Positions 1 through 10,459 of a DNA stretch of 64,000 bases are shown piece after piece. Origin of the DNA: Margaritispora aquatica (lineage: Eukaryota > Ascomycota > Leotiomycetes > Helotiales > Discinellaceae); contig VJWN01000004.1 in NCBI GenBank assembly GCA_007644065.1, forward strand, positions 248,001 through 312,000. The letters are read 5' to 3'. Every line of letters starts with the position of its first letter. Within the stretch, counting starts at the first letter, position 1. Below the pieces are notes generated by a model. It searched no databases and was not told where the DNA came from. It saw only the letters and a program-made list of their open reading frames with translations. The translations under genes were made by a program, and so were the position numbers.

Positions 1-1
1 A

Positions 2-2426
2 TCATATGTCTTACCTGTTGACCCAGCAGGGTCTCCTCCAGTTATATCCGGTTTCCTAGATACTTTTGCTAGAGATATAGCTATCTCTTACACACACTCG
101 GGTTTGCTGAGATCTTGGACGGCAAGACTAGACTTCGCATTGAAGAAAGTGGAATGGCTGGAGACATGTTCGGTAGAGACTGGTGTCTTAGAGCCTGCTT
201 TAGCCAGCGGAAGCTCCATCAGAAAAGCTGCGCTGGTTAATTCGTCGAGATCTGAGCTGACAATTTGGGATGTACGAGGTTCTCAGCTTGAGCATAGAGA
301 GGATTATGAGTCTCAGGATACTATTCGCGATTTAGATTGGACATCCACACCAGATGATCAGTCTATTCTTGCAGTGGGCTTCCAATTCAGGGTCCTTCTC
401 CTAGCTCAAATGCGCTATGATTATCTAAACAAAGGTCCGGCTTGGGCAGCCATCAGAGAATTCAACATTCGCGATTTGACACCCCATCCTATAGGCGACT
501 CCACCTGGCTGAGTGGTGGAAATCTTATTATTGGAGCTGGAAACCAGCTCTTCGTATATGACAAAGCTGTTGATCCATCAGCTCCTGTTGTGGCGAGCAT
601 GGGCTTGGGACACAGAACTGTTCCTTTGGACCTTTTCGACGTAGTCACTCGACTCAACGGTCCTTTGCCCGTTTACCATCCTCAGTTCTTGGGACAATGT
701 ACTCTCGCTGGGAAGACTGTCGTGGTGCAACATGTGCTTCTTGCGCTACACAAGACCTTGAAGTATTATGTGGAGAGCGATACGATTGAGAATAACCTTG
801 GCATGGATCTGGAAAAATTCTATACGCCAAACGAGGAAATGGCATCTGCCGCGACAAGCAAGGTGACGCGAAATTTCAGCAATTTCTCTGATGACGAGGA
901 TGAGGTTGAAACCGTGACTGAAAGTGTTGCAGCGGCGATAAATGAGAAGCTTACCAAAATTGCATTGCCGCAACTGTCTAGACAGGAACAAATCACTCTC
1001 GCTGATACGGTAGAATGTGTTGCTATTGTTGAGAAGCAGCGTCGCTCCATGGACGACAATGCAGCAAGATTCATGCTCATGTTTAGACAGCACGCCCTAC
1101 GACGAGGTCGTTCAAATGAAGTCAATATTTCTTGGCGTGAGATCAATTGGGCATACCACAGCGATAGCCAGGATATTCTTGTGGATATGGTCTCCCGCCA
1201 ATTTCATGGTAAAGTGCAATGGGAGCATGCTCGCGAGAGTGGTATGTTCATGTGGATGACTGACTTGAATGCTTTGGTAGTTATCCCCGTGCGACTTTCG
1301 TAAGCAGCAGTACTAACCGTGATACCAGCGTACTCAATTTGAAATCGTTGCTCGAAATGAATACACGAAAAGCGATATGAAGAACCCTGTTGACTGCAGT
1401 CTTTTCTACCTCGCTCTCAAGAAGAAAACTGTTCTTCAAGGCTTGTGGAGAATGGCTGGCTGGAATCGAGAGCAGGTTGCAACTTCTAAACTGCTTTCTA
1501 ACAATTTCCAAGATCCAAAATGGAAGACTGCAGCATTGAAGAATGCTTATGCTTTATTGGGCAAGCGTAGACATGGTAAGTCGTAAATTCTGCGAGCATC
1601 ACTTTCACTAACGGTTTATCAGAATATGCAGCAGCATTCTTTCTTCTGGCAGACTGCTTGAGAGATGCTGTAAACGTCATCCTAACACAAATGAAAGACG
1701 TTCAGCTTGCTATCACTGTTACTAGAGTCTACGAGGGAGAAAATGGTCCTGTGCTCAAGGAACTTCTAGAAGAGAAGATCCTGCCTCTGGCTGCTCAGGA
1801 AGGGAACAGATGGCTGGCATCTTGGGCATTCTGGATGTTACACAGAAGAGATATGGCTGTTCGAGCACTGATTGTGAGTCTTGGTTATGTATATTTTACC
1901 CTTCATCACTGACCAGAGGCAGTCACCCGTATATACACTACTTGAGACACCACAAAGTCCTGATATGCAGTCGAAACTATTTTTGACAGACGATCCAGCA
2001 CTTGTGGTGCTCTACTCGCAACTTCGGCAAAAGACACTTCAAACTCTTCGAGGAGCATCCAAAGTCACTCCAAAGGTCGAGTGGGCTTTCGTGCTTCACA
2101 ATGCACGTTTGTATGATCGTATGGGCTGTGATCTTCTTGCACTAGATCTCGGTAAGCATTCCTCGTTTGCATCTCACACATACAATCTAATTCTGTAATT
2201 AGTGCGCAACTGGGAATTCCTCCTACCAACTCCCCCAACTGTATTCCGGAATCTCGACGTACCAGATCCGAGATCTTTGCTTCGTAGGAGAAGTTCCCTC
2301 GTGGTAGCTGATCTTCCCGTTGTACCACACGTACCATCAGACATGAAGTCTGGTGGCCACAAACCGCCACCGACTGTGTTCGAGGAGCCAGAAACGAATT
2401 CACTGTTGGATAGCTTCGGCTTTTAG
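2..2426 (+). CDS. RAV1: RAVE complex subunit Rav1, C-terminal part (5' end outside window)
   Basis: Rav1 is the large subunit of the RAVE complex, which promotes reassembly of the V1 and Vo sectors of the vacuolar H+-ATPase. The reading frame is open from base 2, so the N-terminal WD40 region lies upstream. Inferred exons are 2-1276, 1329-1575, 1623-1873, 1917-2151 and 2203-2426, giving 743 visible residues. All joins keep phase and use GT/AG with CTAAC-like branch sites. The order of conserved blocks is that of the Rav1p C-terminal domain: a beta-propeller-like part, then the helical region with DLNALRTQFEIVARNEYT across the first join and later ALLGKRRHEYAAAFFLLADC. The end is a polar, proline-rich tail (NSLLDSFGF). 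Family identity is secure from this block pattern. Individual joins are inferred without transcripts. Confidence 0.88.
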
Positions 2427-2660
2427 ATATGATGTGTGGCTAAGGTAGCATGGGATGGGACTGATGTACGAGAGAGGGGGTGTTTTGAATGTGTTAATAG
2501 GAATAGATCTCACGCGTGGCATAGCAGGGCGTTGAAATGGGTTTGAGCATGGCATGTCTGAATACTCTCTTGTTAGGAAGGCAAGGAGGAAGGTAGGGTA
2601 AGGCAAGCATCAATGAGAGGGTTGATGAAGTGAGTGATCTATGTACCAAATATCCTCAGC

Positions 2661-2684
2661 GTTGAAGTTGAAGTTGAAGTTGAA
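2661..2684 (+). repeat. (GTTGAA)4 hexanucleotide repeat
   Basis: Four perfect copies of GTTGAA lie about 235 nt past the RAV1 stop codon, probably in or near its 3' UTR. Confidence 0.9.
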
Positions 2685-3087
2685 TTCATTATGAAAACGC
2701 ATTGAATAACATGCCTCAATTTCCACCCATTCCTAATTTTCTCATCATTTCAACGATCTTCTTCACCATTTCTTCCAAAAATTTTGCCTATCTTAAACCT
2801 GTCAAAGAGTATTTATTGGCAGCTTATCAATCATCGACTTAGCGTGCAATGTGTAGCGCCAACTAGCGAACACATCACCCATCGGCCATCCCTCATCCCT
2901 ATCCCCAGCTAGCACCTAATATCAAGTCTCACATATCACACTAAAAAAAAAGCAACCTAACCCAACCCTTCACCTCACGATGCTGGAAGCTTTTCGTGTC
3001 CATGACTCGATTCGCTGTCCCTCGGGCTGTTTCGTTGCAAATCGCACTTTTTAGCCTCTGGTGATCATATCATCTTGGTGTTGGGCT

Positions 3088-3115
3088 GGTTTGGTTTGGT
3101 TTGGTTTGGTTTGGG
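3088..3115 (+). repeat. (GGTTT)5 GGG G-rich repeat
   Basis: Five perfect GGTTT units are closed by GGG. This gives six evenly spaced GG tracts, which could support a two-tetrad G-quadruplex. It lies in the spacer between convergent genes. Confidence 0.85.
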
Positions 3116-3922
3116 CTGAGGGTTAAAATAATAGCCCAAAAAGTGCATGAGCCATGAGTGAGATGAGCCCTATACTTTAATTTAGAGGAGACGACGGTTT
3201 CCTGTGCCAAGGTGGCGGCGGGAGGAGAGGAGGCCCGGTGAGGTGTCCGTTTCCGGTGGTGTAGAGTATCATGGCAGTGATGTTATGCTATTTGTCCCAT
3301 AACGTATATATACTCCAATTAAGTGTACTCTTTGCACCTACTCTCACAGAGTCGTCGTTGTTCAACATAAGATAATCCATAGTCATCCGGCTTCATCAGC
3401 GGCTCTTCGGTTCCCCTTCTGGTCGATATATATTAGCATGCATGCACAGCGAAAGCAAATAATACTCTTAGCCTTAGCTTGTCCTTTATATTGGCCATAA
3501 TTCTCCTTTCCAACCAGCTACGTTATAGGTAGCTAGCGAGCCTAGCTCCGGAGCAATACGCACAAACACAGCTAGCGCCTCAGTCATCAGGAGACCTTTG
3601 CAGCTGTGATCTGTCTCTGTTGCGAATCGCAGTTTTTAGTATGTCGAAGCTAGACATGGGCTTTGTTGGTTCTGTACCGTAGTAGGGAGAATGATCTGCC
3701 TGCCTTGCTGCGAGGATGTGAGGTAGGGAAGGGTTGGTAGCGTAAGGTATAGTGTGGTAGGGGAGGGTAGGGATGCTTTACGTCCGTATCTAGTGTAGTG
3801 TGTTCTGCGTGTTTGGGGTTGGGGGCCTAAAGAATGTCTCAGGTTGTCAAAGTTGAGATGCCGATGGCTTGCGTTAGTTCTAACTGGGTGGGTTTCTTCG
3901 CTTTCGCTTAAGGTTTGACATA

Positions 3923-3940
3923 GGGTTGGGTTGGGTTGGG
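3923..3940 (+). repeat. (GGGTT)3 GGG: canonical G-quadruplex motif
   Basis: Four GGG tracts are separated by uniform two-base TT loops, which fits the standard three-tetrad quadruplex pattern. It lies about 280 nt beyond the OPT transporter stop codon, on the strand opposite to that gene. The unit resembles a shortened telomere repeat, but a single four-unit run is not evidence of a former telomere. Confidence 0.8.
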
Positions 3941-4222
3941 TTTAGTACCTTACTTGAGGCAATGTGAATTAGCTCGGGTTTGAAGTACAGCTAAGGTACG
4001 GTGCGGTGTGATGGAATTTTGGAGAGGCGGAGTGTAAGCAAGCGTGAGAATGATGTGAGAATGATGGAGAAATGCAAATATGGTATCTTTTTATGTACAG
4101 TTATCTGCTTTCTTGCTGTTTGCTATGCTGCATTACGCTTAAATACGAATCAATGTCAGAAACCAGATGACCCGTAGATACATCAAACTAAACGCCTCTA
4201 TATATGTTGCTAAACTTCTCAA

Positions 4223-6491
4223 TTATAGATGCGGCACTCCTGTGCTCGCTAATATCAAATTCACGATACTCACAACTCCTTCGCCCAAGATCAATCCGCT
4301 GGCAAGAACAACGATCGGTGTCTCGTCACGTTTGAGATACGAGAGCCAGTAGTAATTTGCAAATCCACCTATTGCACGAGCGAGCGTGAATGATGGAACA
4401 TTGTACATTCCTTTTACGTGTCAGTAAATAATCTTCAAGCGAATGCCTGGTTTGTGAGGAAATAGGGGAAAACTCACCAACAGCAACTGCAATCCCTCCA
4501 GGCACGTAGGAATGCCACCACTTCCCCGTGCCCAATATCCTCACAACCGTAATCACCGTGAATATAACAACTGCACCAAATGCCCACTGCGCAGCCATTG
4601 GAGGCAAGCCTGAGCCTGTGACCAGTCGTGCGGTGAAAATCCATACGTAGCCTGTGGGAACTTGGAATAGGCTCCCAGGTACTTCATACACGCTCGTATA
4701 TAACCCATAGATCAATGCACTTACGACAGCACCCACCGCACTACCGATAATTTGGCCCCAAAACTGCGCATTTGGTGCAGCACCAAGTAAATGGCCTGTC
4801 TTTAGATCTTGCATCAGGTCACCTGCCTGCAAAGCTCCAGCTTCAGAAACAGCACCGGCGATGAGATTGATGAGCACAGAGTTGGGATTTGATTGCGGAA
4901 TGATGAGAGCGAAGAAGAGCTGAGCGAGTTTGGAAATGCCAGACACGGGATTGAGATCTGTTTCTCCCAAGGCACGAACTCCCATGATGGAGAGGACGAG
5001 AGCCATGAATACAGCAGTAATAGTAGCGTACAATGGAACAAGAGCACCAAAGACGATGCGTATTGTAGCGACGCAGAAAGCGATGGAGAGGATGAGGCCT
5101 ATCCAAACGGTCTTCGTGCTTACGAGGTGCTCGGGAGGTGCATCGGGTTCGGGAAGATCTTTGATGTCCTCGCTAGTCATCTCTGTTAGCTCCTCGCGAT
5201 CCGATGAAGTGTGAGCAGGCCGACTAGAGCCTTCACCTCCATTAACAGGAGCATATCCTTTAGAGGACTGGCCAGGTATGAAGTCCACAAGACGCTTCCA
5301 TTCTCCCTTTTCCACCTTACTATATGCTTCGTGAACATACTCAGCTCCATATAAGACCACCGGCTTTAGAGCAATGAAACCCAAGCTAATGACAGAGTCT
5401 GCCAGCATAATGGCGAGTGAGATCCAAACGATCCATCCTTTGCTGCCTGTCTCCCAGTCATCTACTTCGCCTGGAGCCCATCCTCGGTGTTTAGCCAAGG
5501 GTGAAAGAACGCCCCATCCTACAATCGCACCAATGAGCATATGGGTCGTGGTAGCTGGCCCCATGATGATACCTTGGCCGACATACGCCAGAGATGGATT
5601 GAGGGTCCATAGCCATGAATTGGCCAGTGTAGCTCCAAATATGGGTAGGTTTCGCAAGACAGGAAAGAAATACGTAGCAAGCGTATAGAAGCCCGAGACT
5701 GCAAAGGACAAAACGAGAAGCTTGACTTTCGCCTTCCAGCTACTCGCTTGTCCCTTGCTCGCTTCCTCTTCATCTGCCTCTGCTTGCGCCACAGTATGGT
5801 ACTCCGCCTCACGACCCTCCTCTGTTGTTGCCGTTCCAGTAACCGTGCTTTCTATCGTTTCTTTCCCGTGCAACACTCCGATCATAAGTGCCGTCGCCGT
5901 ACCACTCGGAAACTTCAACTTCTCCCGTATGATAACCTGCTTCCTCAATGGCACGGCAAAGACGACTCCAAAGAAGCACAACCCCAATGCCCATAGTATC
6001 AACTTCCACATGCTCAGAAACAGTGGTCCTCCTTCCTCCTTCTTCAGCATATAGTTCAACGCTGGCATAACTCCCACAAAGCCGCATCCCAAGGGCATCG
6101 TCCCCATGCTCCCAGCGACCGTCTGAACCAGCACATTCTCCACCGGCGTAAAGGGCAAATCCAGGTGTTTCGACAGCGTCTTGAAGAACGCAAAGCCGAT
6201 CAGGGACGACGGCATGCTCATGCTCGACACCCAGCCGGTCTGTAGCCCGAAATACATGTTCGAGAAACATATTATAAGCCCTACCCCCAGCCCAACAAGT
6301 ATGCCTCGCAGAGTGAAGTTCTGCCCTTCAGCCGAGTGGCTGGCGATGAACTGCCGCGCATTGTACCTCTCGCGCTCGAGTCGCGCCGTCTCGTCCTCGG
6401 TGTGTATAGTATTCGGAGAGTTCGAAGGTGGGGTGGGCGAGCGCGAGATGGACTGGTAGTCCGGTCCGCTGGAGCCTCTGTCTAGAGACAT
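4223..6491 (-). CDS. OPT-family oligopeptide/metal-chelate transporter
   Basis: The product is a 733-residue polytopic membrane protein of the oligopeptide transporter (OPT) superfamily, closest in style to the yeast YGL114W/plant YSL branch. Exons are complement 4478-6491 and 4223-4410, joined with a GTGAGT donor. The join gives a final segment with further membrane helices (GLILGEGVVSIVNLIL). Residues 1-55 are hydrophilic and Ser/Pro-rich. The first helix follows with the family block FGLQTGWVSSMSMPSSLIGF, then PLRKQVIIREKLKFPSGTAT, the typical conserved cytosolic loop. A long charged loop (about 230-430) splits the membrane core. OPT proteins move peptides, glutathione conjugates or metal chelates by proton coupling. 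The substrate here cannot be read from sequence. Confidence 0.88.
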
Positions 6492-7010
6492 GGCGGATTA
6501 GCCAGTGAAGAGGAACGTGAAGCTTGTGCGATGCTTAACAAGAACAAGCTGGTACCATCGAAGGCATCATCGCTATGTTCGCAGGATCATTCAGTTGATA
6601 TTCAATGCATACTTCCTGGTTGATCCCCGGCATTGAAGCTGACCAATTTGTATTGCACCATCCTGGGAGAGATGGGAGATGTGGAGACGTCATTCACGCT
6701 ACTGAGCCTCACTATCTTATCGCGATCATCGCGTAATTTTAGCGAGCTGTTCAGGGGCAGTCGAGTTGTTTCTGTTAAGAGAATCGAATCACTTCAACAT
6801 ATTTTTATAAAGACCTCTTTTTTTCATTGTATTTTCGTTTTTATCATCCGCCTCAACTGGAAAGCAAAATATGCTCTGTTTTCAGACGCCACGCTGAACA
6901 TCCATTCCAAAGCTTCGATGCATGTTACACTCCAACCCCTCCCTACCTTCCGTCCATCACTTCTCTCGCACCTGTAAACCAGAAACCTTTTGATCATCTA
7001 GTCGGGATCT
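6492..7010. other. Spacer upstream of the OPT gene
   Basis: About 520 bp hold the presumed OPT promoter and 5' UTR and the 3' end of the next minus-strand gene. No coding signal or clear element was seen. Confidence 0.5.
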
Positions 7011-7748
7011 CTACCATCTATTGAGATAATCCTCATTAGCTCTATCCCACCTCTCTTTCTCCGATGCAGGCCTCCTGAATAACCCATCCGTTGGCACATC
7101 GTAGCTTGAATAACTTCTGGGACTCGCCAGTGGAGAACCATTAATTGAATCTCCCGATCTATACCTTCGATCATATCTTGATGAGGGATAACTAGGATAT
7201 CCATATTTCGCATCGGCGTCGTACTTCTCTGATGTATAGCTGAGGGAACCATAATCCGCATCTGCTCCGTAGGTTCTGGATGTGTAGCTGGGAGAACCAT
7301 AGTCCGCGTCCGATCTGTAGCTAGAAGCATTCCTTGGTCTAAACTCTGGAACTGTAGGGTTGAATCTGCTGGTTTCGGTGGTCGTGGTGGTGCTCCTTGC
7401 TGAGAACGCTGGGGCCAAAGCACGAGGACTTGTGCTACCAAAAGTGTAGTCAAAGTCGTCCTTAGGTGCGGAGGAGAAACGACTGGTGACCGAACTTCGA
7501 CGGGTTCGTGGTTGACTGTAGGCGCTCTCATGGTCTTCTTTGCTTGCGCTCGCATCGGTGGTCCACCGCTCTCTAATTCCTTGTGGCAGATCGTCCCCTG
7601 ACATGAATCGATCCCAATCGTCGCCGATTTTGCCAGAAGCAGACTTGTCGTCCCAGTTCTCCCGCATGTTGTTGAAACGCGTCTCATCAATTGGGGGCGT
7701 GTATTGGCGGAAGAGGTCACAGTGTTTTGAGCGTAGTGGGGAAGACAT
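7011..7748 (-). CDS. Uncharacterised disordered protein with a 16-residue tandem repeat
   Basis: The product is a 245-residue protein with no family I recognise. I chose the ATG at 7748 (MSSPLRSKHCDLF) because the upstream in-frame ATG at 7790 adds only a 14-residue basic segment. Composition is Ser/Tyr/Asp/Arg rich, with no signal peptide or membrane segment. Residues about 147-193 hold three tandem 16-residue units beginning DADYGSPSYTS, DADYGSLSYTS and DAKYGYPSYPS. The N-terminal third has DETRFNNMRENWDDKS and WDRFMSGDDLPQGIRERW, and the C-terminus has ERWDRANEDYLNRW. The spaced Trp-Asp blocks at both ends suggest a conserved peptide-binding or assembly role, but that is a guess. The single uninterrupted frame and codon-phase repeat support its being real. 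Confidence 0.65.
   Translation of the reverse strand: MSSPLRSKHCDLFRQYTPPIDETRFNNMRENWDDKSASGKIGDDWDRFMSGDDLPQGIRERWTTDASASKEDHESAYSQPRTRRSSVTSRFSSAPKDDFDYTFGSTSPRALAPAFSARSTTTTTETSRFNPTVPEFRPRNASSYRSDADYGSPSYTSRTYGADADYGSLSYTSEKYDADAKYGYPSYPSSRYDRRYRSGDSINGSPLASPRSYSSYDVPTDGLFRRPASEKERWDRANEDYLNRW
7170..7310 (-). repeat. In-frame 48-nt tandem repeat, three copies
   Basis: These bases encode the three 16-residue DAD/KYG-x-x-SY units of the disordered protein. The unit length is a multiple of three, so copy-number change would keep frame. Confidence 0.75.
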
Positions 7749-8405
7749 GGTGATGTATTGTTCTCGTGGTTTTAATTTGGTATGCAGCAAGAAGGGAACC
7801 GTTCGCCATCAGGGGGGGAATTTATAGTGCTTTCAGAATATTTCTTTGGTTGGCTAGAAATTGAATTTTATGACTCGAAAGCCTGATTGTTCACTTCTTA
7901 GCCACTTCTGAAGTTTGTGAATCGGATCAGGATTACAGAAGATGAGTTTCGCTAAGGCATTCACTGTTATAATCATTTCGACTCAGTTAGGCTAGGAGCT
8001 CGTTTATTATTACACTTACCTACACACCTCCTTGAATCAATGTATTATATATACACAAACTACTTTGTATATATTGAGTAGTGATGATTCGCTATAAGAA
8101 AGCAATTATATTCTAGAACAATGAAGTATATTATACAATGTGATAGTAATAACTGCTCCAAATCCTCTGACTAGCTTCAATGTTCAAACAAGACTTGGCT
8201 GGAAACCATGATGAACACCACACAAAACATGACACTTCACGAGCAAGATAGCCGGGCGAGGACTTCAACTGAATCTCCAAATTTCTTCTACGTTCCGTTC
8301 AACAGTATATCTGAATACTAACCAAGCTCTTACAACCCTCTGTACAGCTACTCCAATGCTCAACATTTCAAACCTAACCAGTCAAGTAACAACTCTCCCA
8401 GGACT
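7749..8405. other. Spacer between divergent small genes
   Basis: About 660 bp, AT-rich around 8030-8160, presumably hold the promoters of the flanking divergent genes. No distinct element was recognised. Confidence 0.5.
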
Positions 8406-8786
8406 ATGGACACGCACAGGCGTTGGAAAGTGACCCATGGAGGCTATTCCACCGAATATTTGCCATCCCCGCCCGATTCTCCACCTCCAACACCCCGTCC
8501 AACAACTCCGCGACCGTATACCCCTGAACCGGTCACTTCACCACCTGATGATCGAGCTTCTCAGAGTCCAGAATTTTCGAGAATAGCATCGCCTCCACCA
8601 CTTTATTTGTCTCCTGAAAACCTGAAAACTCCTCCCTGTAGCATTTCTTTGGGCTCCGAGGAGGACGTCGACAGACCTAAGCAGTCTCTCGCCGGTATCG
8701 AAAAAAGTGAGAGAGAGCGGACCGCTTACGCGAGAGAATCGACAAGAAGATCCAGATCGAGCCTTTATAGACAGTTCTTGCATTGA
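8406..8786 (+). CDS. Small Pro/Ser/Thr-rich hypothetical protein
   Basis: The 126-residue ORF starts MDTHRRWKVTHGGYSTEYL. Its first half is dominated by PPxPPxTPRPTTP-type sequence and its second half is charged, with a basic RESTRRSRSSLYRQFLH end. There is no signal peptide or membrane segment, and I recognise no family. The composition bias is typical of real fungal disordered proteins rather than random sequence. The short length and lack of any known domain keep confidence moderate. It is transcribed away from the minus-strand gene at 7011-7748. Confidence 0.5.
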   Translation: MDTHRRWKVTHGGYSTEYLPSPPDSPPPTPRPTTPRPYTPEPVTSPPDDRASQSPEFSRIASPPPLYLSPENLKTPPCSISLGSEEDVDRPKQSLAGIEKSERERTAYARESTRRSRSSLYRQFLH

Positions 8787-9726
8787 GACCAGCCAGTGGG
8801 GTCATCAAGAATAAGCGAGTTACGAGAAGCGAGGGGAAGAAGCTGGAGAAACTGGAGATTACGCTTGCGAGTTGAGTCACTACGAAACAGGGAGAACATT
8901 GATGCTGGCAATTAAACTCGGACATGAGATTGCTTTGGATGATTGAAGAATAGGGTGCCGATGCTCAATAATTGGATTCTGGGGGTGGAGTGAAGCAGCG
9001 ATGTGAAAGGAAGGACACAAGATTTAATGCATGCTGGGATTGTAGTGAGGTGTGATAGTCATGGTGGATTGCGGGATGAGACACGGGTTTGCTGTTATAA
9101 TCCTGCTGCTTCGAAGTATGGAACTGGCGGGGAAATCACATGGTGACTTGAGGGATGTACCTTAGATAATGTTGAGTTTTGGATATAATGCTCACCATCA
9201 CAAATAAGTAGTGCATGCGATTACCTAGACTGTCGCATCATAACGTGAGGTGATACTAATAAACTTTTGTAATAAGACTTTCGCCATCATTCATTATGGG
9301 TCTCCTTCTAAGTGCAACGATTGTTCTAGATGATCCTCTGTTTTCTATCCTCCTGGTGCTCTTGGGCTACAAATTACAATAATGCCAAAAAGAAACTGCT
9401 CTCAAGATTAGGAAGCCTTCGAATCAAACTTAGGTAACCAAAGCAGTGAGATATGGTCTAGGATCATTTTCATTTTACATAAGTTCGACGTTAGCATCAA
9501 GATTTGTAAATCTTTACCTTCTTCTCCACGATATGGTTGAGATCCTCGGCTCGGATAGTGGAAATGAGGTTCGGTCCGCATTCGGCAAAAGATCTTATGA
9601 TGGGGACGATGTGGCGTATGGTTGAGGCTGTGGTGGCTGTGGACGCTAGAAACATGGGTACATAGGTGTGCGTGCTTGATTCGTGCCTTGTTTTCCGGAG
9701 CTTTTGATCCATTTTCTTTGAAAAAC

Positions 9727-9764
9727 AAGAATGATAGAATGATAGAATGATAGAATGATGATAG
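9727..9764 (+). repeat. Short AATGATAG tandem repeat
   Basis: Three copies of the 8-mer AATGATAG and a partial fourth lie directly before the large ATT/ATC array. Confidence 0.75.
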
Positions 9765-9776
9765 ATGCAATACTTT

Positions 9777-9919
9777 ATATTATTATTATTATTATCATTA
9801 TTATTATTATCATTATTATTATTATCATTATCATTATTATCATTATTATTATTATCATTATTATTATTATCATTATTATTATTATCATTATTATTATTAT
9901 CATTATTATTATTATTATT
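9777..9919 (+). repeat. ATT/ATC compound microsatellite with a 15-bp higher-order period
   Basis: About 140 bp consist only of ATT and ATC triplets. Most are arranged as (ATT)4-ATC, which gives a 15-bp period, with one shortened unit near 9827-9841. Translated on the minus strand the pattern reads as runs of four Asn and one Asp. Confidence 0.92.
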
Positions 9920-9985
9920 TTCTGCACCAACAACCAAATCTCGACAATTTGTGACGATGCAAAATCAAACCAAAGTCAAGGCCTA

Positions 9986-10025
9986 TTCAATTCAAGGACT
10001 ATTCAAGGACTATTCAAGGACTATT
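9986..10025 (+). repeat. 11-bp tandem repeat (AAGGACTATTC)
   Basis: Three copies of AAGGACTATTC in tandem, the last one degenerate at its end, follow the microsatellite. Confidence 0.75.
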
Positions 10026-10459
10026 GCTGAGGTTTCAAACCTTTAGCTTGATTTTATCCCGGCAGTGTCCAGCCCAATGTGCCGGGAATTATGATGCGGC
10101 GAACAGGGTGTGTCGTCATAGCTATCTTGGGGGTTGATCGTTGAATCGAGCACTTTCTAGACAGTCCAATCCAGTCCCAATCCAGTATGCTGGGGAAGAT
10201 GGGCGATTTGGGTCACCTACACCTACGCCTACGCCTAATAGAGTCTCATAAGAGTCAGTCAGTACCTAGGGCAAATGATAATTGAGCTAAGTCCTTTTGT
10301 GATTGTATCCCATTAAGTTCCTGTTGCAGTTATCCGCCTTCGTCTTCATACCTACTTCTTCATTCACCTCTTTACTTGTACTCAACCATGACCTTATGAC
10401 AACACGTCTTCCTTATTTCTTTGCTACCTTAATCTTATCCTCAACCTGCGTCTTTCAGA

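Larger units (their letters stand above)
2427..4222. other. 1.8-kb spacer between two convergent genes
   Basis: This is the 3' side of both RAV1 (+) and the OPT transporter (-). No ORF of believable composition was seen. It holds a (GTTGAA)4 run, a (GGTTT)5 run and a GGGTT array with four GGG tracts, all listed separately. It also has two near-identical copies of a 21-nt motif about 585 nt apart. Confidence 0.6.
8787..10459. other. 1.7-kb spacer with simple repeats upstream of the glucosyltransferase
   Basis: I see no supported gene. The ORFs crossing 9497-10046 on both strands are products of the trinucleotide array. The bases just before the next start codon (pyrimidine-rich, ending TCTTTCAG and then the ATG after one base) look like a 3' splice site, so a 5' UTR intron is possible. 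Confidence 0.5.

Noticed and set aside
9497..10046. Long Asn/Asp-rich and Ile/Leu-rich ORFs on both strands
   Set aside because: They arise solely from the ATT/ATC microsatellite and carry no other protein-like sequence.
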